Shown here: in pieces, positions 1 to 8,049 of the stretch
Position numbering within the stretch: position 1 is the first letter of the stretch
How the letters are laid out: every line of letters starts with the position of its first letter
Assembly (NCBI RefSeq): GCF_039542035.1
Contig: NZ_BAABHJ010000015.1
Span: 1 to 64,000, forward strand
Direction of reading: 5' to 3'
DNA: 64,000 nucleotides
DNA from: Actinoallomurus liliacearum
GTDB lineage: Bacteria; Actinomycetota; Actinomycetes; Streptosporangiales; Streptosporangiaceae
Made by a program: the position numbers and the translations under genes
Notes under the pieces: generated by a model
What the model was told of the DNA's origin: nothing
The model's database searches: none
Seen by the model: only the letters and a program-made list of their open reading frames with translations

Positions 1-255
1 GCCCGGCCGCGCGCAGCGGTCGTCGAGCGCGGCCGCGGGCGGTGGGACGGCGGCGGCCGGGGGCGGCACGGCGGCCGCCGGGGCCGGGGTGGCGGCCATG
101 CCGCAGACGTCGCAGTAGCCGTCCTGGACGGTCCCGGTGCAACCGGGCTGGGTACACCGGTCGTTCACCGGCGCGGCGGCGGTGGGTGCCATACCGCATA
201 CGACGCAGTACCCGTCCTCCACGGTTCCGGTGCAGCCGGGCTGAGTGCAGTTCAC
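1..255 (-). CDS. PknG-like serine/threonine protein kinase, N-terminal part (runs off the window)
   Basis: Only the first 85 codons lie in the window. The GTG start at 255 overlaps the stop of the upstream gene as GTGA, so translation is probably coupled. The visible part holds two near-identical repeats of the form CTQPGCTGT-x(2)-DGYC-x(2)-CG and the beginning of a third (DDRCARP), separated by Ala/Pro-rich linkers. Paired CxxC-type zinc or rubredoxin-like knuckles ahead of a kinase and TPR domain are the usual architecture of actinobacterial PknG proteins. The kinase domain itself is outside the window, so the name rests on this N-terminus and on the conserved pairing with an upstream helical protein. 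A different zinc-ribbon protein is possible. Confidence 0.6.
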   Translation of the reverse strand, partial: MNCTQPGCTGTVEDGYCVVCGMAPTAAAPVNDRCTQPGCTGTVQDGYCDVCGMAATPAPAAAVPPPAAAVPPPAAALDDRCARPG

Positions 256-1409
256 TTTCTGTCTCCGATCGCACGCTGGTACTCCGCCAGCGCCGCGGTG
301 GACCGCCGCAGGTCGCAGGGGGAGGTCCAGAGCAGGTCGTAGGCACGTTGGTAGAGGTCCGTCAGCTCGGGGTCCTCCGCGCCGCCGAGCCGCCCGGCCT
401 TGGCGCGGTACGCGTCGAGCCGGCCCCGGAGTTCGTCCCGCCGCTCCAGGAGCCCGGCGATCGTCGCCACGGTCGTCCGCGCCTGTTCGAGGGCGCCCGC
501 GGAGGCCTCCTCAAGCTGCGCGACCCGCGCGGCCAGTTCGGTCCACCGGCCCGGTACGGCGCCCATCGCGGCCAGCCGGTCGGCCAGCGCCGCCGACGAG
601 TCCGGCAGGTCCGGCAGCACCGGCGAGGCGATCTTCGCGAGGACCCGGTCGCGTACGAGCACGGCCTCGTCCTCGGCGGCGCGGACCAGGCCGATCGTCT
701 CCTCGATGCGCCGCAGCCGCTGGTCGTACTCGGCCCGGACGCGGACCGCCTCCTCCAGGCGGGAGCGCAGCGAAGCGAGGGCCGCGTCGACGCCGTCGAA
801 GGCGGCCGGGCCGATCGACAGCGGGTTGGTCCGCACCGTCTCGCGGAGTCCGTCCAGCTGGCCCTTCACCCGGTCGTACTCCGGGTCGGGGCCGAGGGAC
901 TCCAGCATCCGCTCCACGGCGCGCGCCGCCCCGGCCGCCCGGTCGAGCCGGGTGAGCAGCGCCGACCAGGCGGTGTCCACCTCGGCGATGTCGCGCGCCG
1001 CCTTCTCGTACAGCGCGGTCATCCGGGCGACGACGTCGTCGAGGGAAAGGCGCTCGGTGGACGGGCCGAGCAGTGTCCGCTTCTCGAGCGGGATCGAGGT
1101 GGCCAGCTCGATCGACGGGCCGCGCAGCAGGCGCTCCAGCTCCGTCAGCTCGTCGTCATCGGGCCGCTTCCGCCGGGCCCGGATCTCCTCGGCCCGGCCG
1201 AGCACGCCGCCGTACGCCTCGAACAGCCGCCACATCGACGCCATCCGGTCGCCGATCTCCGCCCAGCGGTCGGCGGTGCGTCCGGTCAGCGGCGCCCCTT
1301 TGAGGAGTTTGTACCCCTGCTGCGCCTCGAGTTCGAGCAGCCCGGAGGTGATGCGGTCCCGTTCGTCGCGCAGGCGGCCGAGGACACGGTCCACCTCGTC
1401 CCGGTTCAC
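252..1409 (-). CDS. Helical coiled-coil protein, upstream partner of PknG-like kinase
   Basis: About 385 residues, almost entirely charged heptad-like helix (long stretches rich in E, R, A and L such as AEEIRARRKRPDDDELTELERLLRG). No signal peptide or membrane segment is seen, so it is probably cytoplasmic. I prefer the GTG at 1409 (VNRDEVDRVLGRL) because a GGGGCGGGGG purine tract precedes it; the frame stays open to a start at 1490, whose extra 27 residues look non-coding. It overlaps the PknG-like gene by four bases. In actinomycetes PknG is often co-transcribed with a helical partner of unknown biochemical role, which fits. No enzymatic motif was found. Confidence 0.7.
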   Translation of the reverse strand: MNRDEVDRVLGRLRDERDRITSGLLELEAQQGYKLLKGAPLTGRTADRWAEIGDRMASMWRLFEAYGGVLGRAEEIRARRKRPDDDELTELERLLRGPSIELATSIPLEKRTLLGPSTERLSLDDVVARMTALYEKAARDIAEVDTAWSALLTRLDRAAGAARAVERMLESLGPDPEYDRVKGQLDGLRETVRTNPLSIGPAAFDGVDAALASLRSRLEEAVRVRAEYDQRLRRIEETIGLVRAAEDEAVLVRDRVLAKIASPVLPDLPDSSAALADRLAAMGAVPGRWTELAARVAQLEEASAGALEQARTTVATIAGLLERRDELRGRLDAYRAKAGRLGGAEDPELTDLYQRAYDLLWTSPCDLRRSTAALAEYQRAIGDRK

Positions 1410-1663
1410 CGGCCCCCGCCCCACTTCTAGCCCGCACGCGGGTCGACCCCGGAAAGCACCGCTGTGCAAGCGAGTTTGTGCTGTTGTCACCTTTTGTCGG
1501 CTGACCAGTGTTCCCCAAAGCCCGAGTCGTCACAAGCGGCCCCGCCAACCGTTACCGTGCGGCGACCGCGGATATCGAGAAGGCGAATCCGTCAGAGCGA
1601 TGTCACACTTCCGCGCCGGCATCGCTCTCAGGTGGTGACCCGAACGCTCACCCGGAGGAACCC

Positions 1664-2608
1664 ATGTCCCACAGCCCGCCCGATCCCGCCGCGGCCGCGG
1701 AGTCGTCGACGCGAGTCTTCGTCGACCACCGTGAGCTGCTGTTCTCCATCGTCTACTCGATGCTCGGCAGCGTCGCCGACACCGAGGACGTGCTGCAGGA
1801 GACGTGGCTGGCGTGGGACGCCCGCGGCCGCGAGTCCGGCGGCGAACCGGTCGTGAACCCGCGGGCCTACCTCGTCCGGGTCGCGGTCAACCGGGCGCTG
1901 GCCCGGCAGGCGAGCGTCAGCCGCCGCCGGGAGGAGTACGTCGGGCCGTGGCTGCCCGAGCCGCTCGCCACCGCGCCGAACCCGGGCGACGGCGACGCGG
2001 GCGACGGGGACGCGGCCGACGGCGTCGTGCGCGCCGAGTCGGTGTCGATGGCGCTGCTCGTGGTCCTGGAGACGCTCTCCCCGCTGGAGCGTGCGGTCTT
2101 CGTGCTGCACGAGGTCTTCGGCTATTCCCACCCGGAGACCGCCGCCGCCCTCGGCCGCAGCGCCTCGGCGGTCCGGCAACTGGCGCACCGCGCCCGCGAG
2201 CACGTGCACGCCCGCCGTCCCCGGTTCCGGACCGACCCGCGCGTACGGCGTCAGGTGACCGAACGGTTCATCGCCGCCGTGACCGGGGGTGACGTCCAGG
2301 CCCTCATCCAGGTCCTGGCACCGGACGTGACCCTGTGGGCCGACGGCGGCGGCAAGGCACGCGCGGCCGGCTCGCGTCCCGTCCGGGGACGGGACAGGAT
2401 CGCCCGCTTGATCGTCGGCGACGCGGTCCGGCGTCCCATCCCGGACCTCACGGTCCGCTACCGGTACGTCAACGGCGATCCGTCGGCGCTGCTGCTGTCG
2501 GGCGACACGCTCTACGCGGTCGTCGTCCTCGACCTGACCGCCGACGGCACCCAGGTCAGCGGCATTTACACCGTCACCAACCCGGACAAGCTGTCCCGCC
2601 TCGGCTGA
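1664..2608 (+). CDS. ECF41-family RNA polymerase sigma factor with SnoaL-like C-terminal domain
   Basis: A 314-residue alternative sigma factor. Residues about 15-85 form region 2 (DTEDVLQETWLAW) and about 125-175 region 4 (LERAVFVLHEVFGYSHPETA). Between and after them are the three signatures of the ECF41 group: YVGPWLPEP in the linker, WADGGGK in the C-terminal extension and NPDKL near the end. In this group the fused SnoaL-like domain modulates activity in place of a separate anti-sigma factor. The ATG at 1664 has GGAGGA six bases upstream. The next gene, a DoxX-like protein on the same strand, is a plausible target or partner, matching the habit of ECF41 genes to sit beside small redox or membrane proteins. 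Confidence 0.92.
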   Translation: MSHSPPDPAAAAESSTRVFVDHRELLFSIVYSMLGSVADTEDVLQETWLAWDARGRESGGEPVVNPRAYLVRVAVNRALARQASVSRRREEYVGPWLPEPLATAPNPGDGDAGDGDAADGVVRAESVSMALLVVLETLSPLERAVFVLHEVFGYSHPETAAALGRSASAVRQLAHRAREHVHARRPRFRTDPRVRRQVTERFIAAVTGGDVQALIQVLAPDVTLWADGGGKARAAGSRPVRGRDRIARLIVGDAVRRPIPDLTVRYRYVNGDPSALLLSGDTLYAVVVLDLTADGTQVSGIYTVTNPDKLSRLG

Positions 2609-2640
2609 CCGCCGGGCCGACCATCTCGAGGGAGTCTCCC

Positions 2641-2997
2641 GTGCTCACCGCCTATGTCGTCGTCGCCGTACTCGCCATCGCGGCGAACGGCTTCTCGGGC
2701 ATCGCGGCCATCGCCCACTTCAAGCCGATCCTGCCGCCCATGGTCCGGGCCGGAGTGCCGGAATCGTGGCTGACGTTCCCGATCGGCACCCTGAAGCTCG
2801 CGGGCGCCGTGGGGCTGCTGCTCGGCCTCGCCGGCGTTCCACTGGTCGGCGCCGCCGCGGCGATCGGACTGATCCTCTTCTTCGTCTGCGCCCTGTACAC
2901 CCACATCCGCGCGAGCGACTACTCGTCCCAGTTCGGCCTGGCGTGCGGCTTCCTGGCGCTGGCGGTCGCCGCGCTCGCCCTCGGCCTGACGACCTGA
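2641..2997 (+). CDS. DoxX-like small membrane protein
   Basis: 118 residues with four predicted hydrophobic helices (first about residues 3-22, last about 98-116). The size and helix pattern match the DoxX-like family, integral membrane proteins of poorly defined redox-related function. The GTG start at 2641 has GAGGGAG upstream. It begins 32 bases after the ECF41 stop with no terminator between, so the two are probably one transcript and the sigma factor may control it. Confidence 0.75.
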   Translation: MLTAYVVVAVLAIAANGFSGIAAIAHFKPILPPMVRAGVPESWLTFPIGTLKLAGAVGLLLGLAGVPLVGAAAAIGLILFFVCALYTHIRASDYSSQFGLACGFLALAVAALALGLTT

Positions 2998-3015
2998 CGG
3001 ATCCACGGCCGGTGG

Positions 3016-4092
3016 TCAGGCGCCGGGGCGGCGGTAGACGAAGTCCGCGTCGGCCGGGGTCTCGGTGAGCTCCCGGATCAGGTGGTGGTCGGGGGACAGC
3101 CGGCAGGCCGGGTCCGTACGGGCCGGGTCGCCGGTCAGCGCGAAGGCCTGGCAACGGCAGCCGCCGAAGTCGACCTCCCGCTGCGGGCAGGTGCGGCACG
3201 GCTCGCGCATCCACTCCGTGCCGCGGTAGGCATTGAAGGCGGGGGAGTGCGCCCAGATCCAGGCGAGGGAGTGGTCGCGGGCGTTCGGCGGGGACAGGGC
3301 CGGCAGGGCGTAGGCGACCGGGCACGGCAGCACGCGCCCGTCCGGGGCGATCGTGATCGAGCGGTTGCCCCAGCCGCCCATGCACGGTTTGGCCACGCCT
3401 TCGTAGTAGTCTGGCACCACCCAGATCAACTCGATCGGGGAGCGTTCCCGCCAGCGGCGTACGGTCTCCTCGGCGGCGGCCAGCGCCTCCCGGCCCGGCA
3501 GCAGGGCGGCCCGATTGCGCAGCGCCCAGCCGTAGAACTGGGTGTTGGCCAGCTCGATCCGCTCGGCACCCCACTCCACGCCCAGCCGGATGATCCCGTC
3601 CAGGCCGGTGAGGTTGTGCCGGTGCAGGACGACGTTGAGGCCCAAGGGCAGGCCGGCGGCGCGTACGACCTCGGCCGCGCGCTCCTTGTCCGCGAAGGAC
3701 CGCCGGCCCGCGATGCGGTCGGAGGCCGCCGCGGTCGCGTCCTGGACCGAGAGCTGGACGCTGTGCAGCCCGGCGTCGACGAGCGCGCCGAGCCGGTCCG
3801 CGTCGAGGCCGACGCCGCTGGTGACGAGCTGGGTGTAGATCCCGGCGCGTTCGGCGGCCGCGACGATCTCGGCCAGGTCGGGCCGCAGGAGGGGCTCGCC
3901 GCCGGAGATGTGGGCGTGCACGACGCCGAGGTCGCCCGCCTCGGCCATCAGCCGGACCCACTCGGCGGTGTCCAGCTCGGCGGAGCGCCGCACCAGCTCG
4001 AGCGGGTTCGAGCAGTACGGGCAGTGCAACGGGCAGGCGTGCGTGACCTCGGCCAGCAGCGCCCACGGCGGCTCGACCCCCTGAGGGCTCAC
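3016..4092 (-). CDS. pqqE: PqqE, PqqA peptide cyclase (radical SAM)
   Basis: Radical SAM enzyme that forms the Glu-Tyr carbon-carbon crosslink in the PqqA peptide, the first step of PQQ biosynthesis. CPLHCPYC, near the N-terminus, is the CxxxCxxC cluster motif; ISGGEPLL follows as the SAM-binding GGEP. The Cys-rich C-terminal half (CMGGWGN, PCPVAY, CRTCPQREVDFGGCRC) is the SPASM auxiliary-cluster domain. Length about 358 residues, normal for the family. I choose the GTG at 4092, which overlaps the pqqD stop as GTGA and has GAGGGG upstream; another GTG lies at 4101. It is the last gene of the operon pqqA-B-C-D-E. Confidence 0.95.
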   Translation of the reverse strand: MSPQGVEPPWALLAEVTHACPLHCPYCSNPLELVRRSAELDTAEWVRLMAEAGDLGVVHAHISGGEPLLRPDLAEIVAAAERAGIYTQLVTSGVGLDADRLGALVDAGLHSVQLSVQDATAAASDRIAGRRSFADKERAAEVVRAAGLPLGLNVVLHRHNLTGLDGIIRLGVEWGAERIELANTQFYGWALRNRAALLPGREALAAAEETVRRWRERSPIELIWVVPDYYEGVAKPCMGGWGNRSITIAPDGRVLPCPVAYALPALSPPNARDHSLAWIWAHSPAFNAYRGTEWMREPCRTCPQREVDFGGCRCQAFALTGDPARTDPACRLSPDHHLIRELTETPADADFVYRRPGA

Positions 4093-4349
4093 CGCAGCCA
4101 CCCCTCGTCACGGACCCGGTCGAGGAACGCGCCGACGTCGTCGGCGACGGGTGCGCCGGGGAAGTCCTCCGCCAGCTCGCCGACGATCTGGTCCGCCGTG
4201 CGGCTCCCGTCACACAGCCGCAGGATCCGGCCCGCCTCCGCGTTCAGGACGACGACGCGCTCGGGCATCACGAGCAGGTCCCGGTCCCGCACCCGGTCCC
4301 GGCGCAGCACGATCGAGGCGGCCAGCGCCGGCCGCCACTCGGCGCTCAT
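4089..4349 (-). CDS. pqqD: PqqD, PqqA peptide chaperone
   Basis: An 86-residue protein with the RRE-type winged-helix fold of PqqD, which binds PqqA and presents it to PqqE. Seen are the family features RPALAASIVLRRDRVRDRDLLVMPERVVVLN and the C-terminal helical segment TADQIVGELAEDF. The ATG at 4349 overlaps the pqqC stop as ATGA and its stop overlaps the pqqE GTG, so pqqC, D and E are translationally chained and probably made in fixed ratio. Confidence 0.93.
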   Translation of the reverse strand: MSAEWRPALAASIVLRRDRVRDRDLLVMPERVVVLNAEAGRILRLCDGSRTADQIVGELAEDFPGAPVADDVGAFLDRVRDEGWLR

Positions 4350-5053
4350 CCGCGCTCCACGGCGTCGAGGAGGCTCCACAGGACGTCGCACTTGAACGCC
4401 AGGGCGGCGAGCGCGCGCTCCTGGTCGGCGCGGCCGCGCGCCCAGTCCCGTACGAGGCCGATCGCCTCCTGACTGTCGTTGCGCCCCTGGGTGATCCGGC
4501 CGCGGAAGTACCGCAGCCCGTCCGCGTCGACCCAGGGATAGTGGCGCTCGAACGCCTCGATGCGCACGCGCATGAGGTCCGGCGCGAACAGCTCGGTCAG
4601 CGAGGACGCCACGGCCTCCAGCGGGGAGCGCAGACGGCAGAAGTTGACGTAGCCGTCCACGGCGAGGCGTACGCCCGGCAGGACGTCCTCGCCCGACAGC
4701 AGCCGGTCCCGGTCGAGGCCGGCCGCCTCACCGAGCCGCAGCCACCGCTCGATGCCGCCCTCGCCGGGGGCGGTGCCGTCGTGGTCGTGGATGCGGTGGA
4801 TCCACATCCGCCGCAGCTCGGACGTCTCCAGCTTGGCCAGGATGAGGGCGTCCTTGATCGGGATGTGCCGTTGGTAGTGGAAGCGGTTGAGGATCCAGCG
4901 CTGCAGCTCCTCGGGCGTCAGCGCGCCCTCATGCATCCGCAGGTTGAAGGGATGGCGGTGGTGGTAGCGGCGGAGGACGACGTCCCGCAGCCGCTCCTCG
5001 AACCCGGCCGCCGTCCAGGGGCTCAGGTCCGGGTCCATGTCGGTGACGCTCAC
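4346..5053 (-). CDS. pqqC: PqqC, pyrroloquinoline-quinone synthase
   Basis: Cofactorless oxidase that performs the final ring closure and eight-electron oxidation giving PQQ. The helical TenA-like protein (235 residues) contains the strongly conserved block HPFNLRMHEG followed by QRWILNRFHYQRHIPIKDA near residues 30-65, and YFRGRITQGRNDS later. The GTG start at 5053 overlaps the pqqB stop as GTGA; an in-frame ATG five codons on is an alternative. The length is slightly under the usual 250 residues, with the difference at the N-terminus. Confidence 0.95.
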   Translation of the reverse strand: MSVTDMDPDLSPWTAAGFEERLRDVVLRRYHHRHPFNLRMHEGALTPEELQRWILNRFHYQRHIPIKDALILAKLETSELRRMWIHRIHDHDGTAPGEGGIERWLRLGEAAGLDRDRLLSGEDVLPGVRLAVDGYVNFCRLRSPLEAVASSLTELFAPDLMRVRIEAFERHYPWVDADGLRYFRGRITQGRNDSQEAIGLVRDWARGRADQERALAALAFKCDVLWSLLDAVERG

Positions 5054-5919
5054 AGCTCGATCACCGTCCTGTCGGGCGCGACCTCGATGCCCAGGGCCGC
5101 CAGTGACGCGTGGGCCGGGGCGGTCGGGTCGACCAGTGGATTGGTGTTGTTCAGGTGGGTGTAGAGGCGCCGCCGGGCCCGCAGCCGCGACAGCGGGCCG
5201 GCGGTCCACGTGATCGGCAGGTGCCCCATCTGGGTGGCGGTCCGCTCCGAGATCCCCATGCGGCGGGGCTCGTCGTCGTCCCAGAACGTGCCGTCGATGA
5301 TCACGCAGTCCGCGAGCGCGAGGACCTCGTCGAGGGCGGGCGACCAGTCGGCCACGCAGGGCGCGTAGACCGCGGTCCGGTCGCCGTCGGCGAGGAGCAG
5401 CGCCACCGACCACGCGCCGTCGGCGCCGGCGTCGGCGGCGTAGCGCGGCCGCTTGCCCGACACGCGTACGGCCTGCACGGTGACGGCGCCGCCGAGCCGC
5501 AGCGGCCGGTCCTCGGGCAGGTCGTGCCAGGTCAGGCGGGTGTACGGGGTCAGGACGTCGTCCAGGCGGAGCCGGTCGCGCAGCGCGCCGGTGACCGCGG
5601 GTGTCGCGATGACGTCGACGGACGCGGCCTCGCGCAGCCGCGCGAGGCCGAGGGTGTGGTCGAGTTCCGCGTCGGTGAGGATCACCCCGGCCAGGGGCGT
5701 GTCACGCGAGCCGGGGACCGGCGTGCCGCAGAACTCGACCTGGTCGGCGATGTCCGGCGTGGCGTTGATGACGAACCATCGGTCGCCGGCGCGGATCGCC
5801 GCCGAGGCGTGCCGGCGCCGTCGCTCCGGGTGGGAGCGGGCGCCGGCACACCCCGGGCATGCGCAGTTCCACTGGGGCACGCCGCCGCCGGCGGCCGTGC
5901 CGAGGATCTGCAGCAGCAA
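5050..5919 (-). CDS. pqqB: PqqB, metallo-beta-lactamase-fold PQQ biosynthesis hydroxylase
   Basis: 289 residues beginning MLLQILGTAAGGGVPQWNC, the canonical PqqB N-terminus, followed by CPGCAGAR (a zinc-site cysteine pair). DAELDHTLGL replaces the HxHxDH loop of hydrolytic relatives, as is usual in PqqB. Biochemical work on other PqqB proteins assigns an iron-dependent tyrosine hydroxylation. The start is a TTG at 5919, unusual but supported by alignment with the family; no ATG lies nearby. It begins five bases after the pqqA stop, so pqqA and pqqB are adjacent with minimal spacing. Confidence 0.93.
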   Translation of the reverse strand: MLLQILGTAAGGGVPQWNCACPGCAGARSHPERRRRHASAAIRAGDRWFVINATPDIADQVEFCGTPVPGSRDTPLAGVILTDAELDHTLGLARLREAASVDVIATPAVTGALRDRLRLDDVLTPYTRLTWHDLPEDRPLRLGGAVTVQAVRVSGKRPRYAADAGADGAWSVALLLADGDRTAVYAPCVADWSPALDEVLALADCVIIDGTFWDDDEPRRMGISERTATQMGHLPITWTAGPLSRLRARRRLYTHLNNTNPLVDPTAPAHASLAALGIEVAPDRTVIEL

Positions 5920-5924
5920 GGGTC

Positions 5925-6047
5925 TTACCGAGTGGAGAGGAAGTACGCGGACGCCTCCATCGACGTCTCGACGATGTCGTAGTCCGGTTTCCTCCAGGTG
6001 GTCTGCTCGCCACCCCGGCGCTTCCCCTTGCCGTGGATGTCTGCCAT
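5925..6047 (-). CDS. pqqA: PqqA, ribosomally made PQQ precursor peptide
   Basis: A 40-residue peptide starting MADIHGKGKRR and ending WRKPDYDIVETSMEASAYFLSTR in two adjoining blocks. Glu31 and Tyr35 form the required E-x3-Y pair from which the PQQ skeleton is built. The basic N-terminal leader (GKGKRRGGE) is longer than in proteobacterial PqqA and probably binds PqqD. I choose the ATG at 6047 because GAAGGG lies nine bases upstream; another ATG at 6056 abuts that sequence directly. The operon has no pqqF-type protease, so leader removal must rely on a protease encoded elsewhere. Confidence 0.93.
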   Translation of the reverse strand: MADIHGKGKRRGGEQTTWRKPDYDIVETSMEASAYFLSTR

Positions 6048-6119
6048 CGTCACCATCCCTTCGATCGATCGGTGCCTCCGGCGGACGGTGCCCGCCGGAC
6101 GTCGTTCATCGGGTGCCGC

Positions 6120-6436
6120 CGCGGCCGGTGGGGAAGCCCCGCCCACGCGGACCTCGTCGATCGCGACTTCTCGTGGTGGTTCTCGTGGAAGGCGGGCACG
6201 CTCTCGGCGGCCCGGGCGCCGTCCACCTCCAGCTTGACCCACCGCGGCACGCCGGTCGTCGGCAGGTCGATGAACCGCACGGCCTTCGCGTCGCACGGCG
6301 TTCCGGTCCTGATCGGGTCGCTCCAGGTCGCGCCGTCAACATCGACGTGGACCGGGTAATCCCTGATGCGACCGGAGTCCTCCTCGTCGTCGTTTTCGAG
6401 ATCGACACCCATGCCCTTGTAAGCCGGGTGAGCCAT
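6120..6436 (-). pseudogene. Decayed C-terminal fragment of an F5/8-type (discoidin) domain
   Basis: The frame starting at 6436 aligns well with the C-terminal F5/8 domain of the GH29 fucosidase at 13016-14776 of this window. Matches are EDSGRIRDYPVHV against EDSARIKAYKVQS, DGATWSDPIRTGTP against DGKTWSTVKSGTMP, and VRFIDLPTTGVPRWVKLEVD against VRFIDLGISSARYVRLEVD. After about 6170 the match moves to another reading frame (VAIDEVRVGG against LLIDEMWLGS), which indicates a frameshift. With no catalytic domain, no signal peptide and a broken frame, I read it as a remnant. It lies immediately upstream of pqqA. A short functional lectin-like gene cannot be excluded. Confidence 0.55.
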
Positions 6437-6514
6437 GGAGTCAAGCGGTTCGCCGCGGTTTCCGTGCCGTGGGTCGTCGATCGTGTGGCCGATGACAGGC
6501 GACCCTCGACGCGG

Positions 6515-7393
6515 TCACACGTGCAGGTCGGCGGCGAGGAACGACGTCAGCAGCGGGAGGAGGGCATCGGGCCGGTCCAGCGGGATGATGTGGCCGCAGT
6601 CGTCGATGACGTGGGCGGTGAGATCGTCGCTGACCGGCCGCAACTGGCGTTCGAGGGCGTTCCCGACGGGGTGCGCCCCGATGGCCATGGTGGGCACGGT
6701 GAGCCGGTGGGACTCGACGGCGTCCTGGATCTGCCGAGCGCCGGCGGGCAGGGCCCGGTAGTAGGAGAAGGCGCAGCGCAGCGCGTCGGTTCCGGTGTAG
6801 GCGCCGACGAACGCGTCGCGAATCGGGCGCGGCACGCCGCGGCCACGGGTGCCGGTGGTGAGGAACCAGTCGATGTACTCGGCTTCGTGGCCGGTCAGGA
6901 CCGTCTCGGCGAGGCCCGGAACCGAGTGGAAGCCGAACCACCACGGCGGCCCGCCGGCGAGGAAGTCCTCGGCGCCGGGCAACCGGCCCAGCAGTGACTC
7001 CATGAGGACGAGCCGCCGCACGCGGCCGGGCCGCCGCATGGCGAACAGGAACGCCGGCGGGGTACCCGCGTCGATGCCGACGACCGCCGCCGTCGGTTCG
7101 CCCAGAGCGTCGAGGAGCCGTTCGGCGTCGGTGGCGAGGGTGCCGGCGTCGTAGCCGTCCGGCGCCCTCGTGGTGGCGCCGAACCCCCGTAGGTCCGGGG
7201 CGATGACGCGGTACCGCCCGGAGAGACCGGCGATCACCTCGGTCCACAGCCGCCAGGTGTGCGGGAAGCCGTGCAGCAGGAGGACGGCGGGCCCGTCCCC
7301 GGCGGTCGCCACGTTCACCTCGATGCCGTTGACCGGCACCCGGTTCAGGGAGATCTCGGGTGCGGAGGGGCGCGAGGGGGCTGTGCCGGGCAT
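6515..7393 (-). CDS. Alpha/beta-fold hydrolase, epoxide-hydrolase-like
   Basis: 292 residues. VLLLHGFPHTWRLW supplies the oxyanion HGxP motif; VVGIDAGTPPAF holds the nucleophile elbow with Asp in the nucleophile position, as in epoxide hydrolases and haloalkane dehalogenases; CGHIIPLDRP provides the catalytic His near the C-terminus. A lid region follows the elbow. The elbow lacks the usual second Gly (G-x-D-x-G-G), so substrate and activity are uncertain. It is transcribed divergently from an HxlR regulator that probably controls it through the inverted repeat at 7408-7442. Confidence 0.8.
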   Translation of the reverse strand: MPGTAPSRPSAPEISLNRVPVNGIEVNVATAGDGPAVLLLHGFPHTWRLWTEVIAGLSGRYRVIAPDLRGFGATTRAPDGYDAGTLATDAERLLDALGEPTAAVVGIDAGTPPAFLFAMRRPGRVRRLVLMESLLGRLPGAEDFLAGGPPWWFGFHSVPGLAETVLTGHEAEYIDWFLTTGTRGRGVPRPIRDAFVGAYTGTDALRCAFSYYRALPAGARQIQDAVESHRLTVPTMAIGAHPVGNALERQLRPVSDDLTAHVIDDCGHIIPLDRPDALLPLLTSFLAADLHV

Positions 7394-7407
7394 GGTCTCT
7401 CCCAGGT

Positions 7408-7442
7408 GGTTACCAATGGTGACAAGGAGAGATTAGGTAACC
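7408..7442. promoter_or_regulatory. Inverted repeat between hydrolase and HxlR gene (probable HxlR operator)
   Basis: GGTTACC at 7408-7414 and its exact reverse complement GGTAACC at 7436-7442, 28 bases apart centre to centre, lie in the 98-base divergent promoter region. This spacing suits a dimeric winged-helix regulator acting on both promoters. Inferred from position and symmetry only. Confidence 0.5.
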
Positions 7443-7491
7443 TTTGTGCCTCTCCCAAGACGGCACTTTCTCGACAGGCGGTGAGCTCCGG

Positions 7492-7905
7492 GTGACCTCC
7501 TCTCCGGCCCGTACACCGAAGGGAACGCGCGGCGACCTCTTCGACCCCGGATGTCCGACCCGTCGGCTGCTGGATCGCATCGGCACGAAGTGGACGTCCA
7601 TGGCCGTCAAGGTCCTGGCGGACGCCTCGCCGCAGGAGGTGCGCTTCGCCGAGCTCCAGCGGCGGATGCCCGGGGTCTCGCAGAAGATGCTGTCCACGAC
7701 GCTGCGGAGCCTGACCCGCGACGGCCTGGTCGCCCGCCGGGTGGAGCCGACCGTGCCACCGCGCGTCCACTACCGGCTCACCGACCTGGGGCTGTCGCTC
7801 GAGGTCGTGCTCGCCGCGGTGCGGGACTGGGCCGAGGAGCACATGGCCGAGATCGACCGCGCCGACACGACCGACCGTCCCCGGCCCGGCGACGCCGGCG
7901 GGTGA
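7492..7905 (+). CDS. HxlR-family winged-helix transcriptional regulator
   Basis: 137 residues. The HxlR fold is clear: CPTRRLLDRIGTKWTSM at the start, FAELQRRMPGVSQKMLSTTLRSLTRDGLV as the recognition helix region and VHYRLTDLGLSL as the wing. These regulators often respond to electrophiles or oxidants and control a neighbouring detoxification gene, here the divergent hydrolase. A Cys near the N-terminus (DPGCPTR) sits where redox-sensing Cys occurs in this family. GTG at 7492 is chosen; a TTG at 7444 is an in-frame alternative that would run through the putative operator region. Confidence 0.85.
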   Translation: MTSSPARTPKGTRGDLFDPGCPTRRLLDRIGTKWTSMAVKVLADASPQEVRFAELQRRMPGVSQKMLSTTLRSLTRDGLVARRVEPTVPPRVHYRLTDLGLSLEVVLAAVRDWAEEHMAEIDRADTTDRPRPGDAGG

Positions 7906-8049
7906 CCCCGATTTCGAACGCATCCCGTGTCGCTCCCCGGGATGAGCGGTGCCATGGATACTCGGTTTCGGATCGAAGAACCGGACAGGTGCGGTGGACC
8001 GGCCGTCGCGAGGGGCTGGGACGGCCGGTCAACCGGTCTGGATCGCGGG

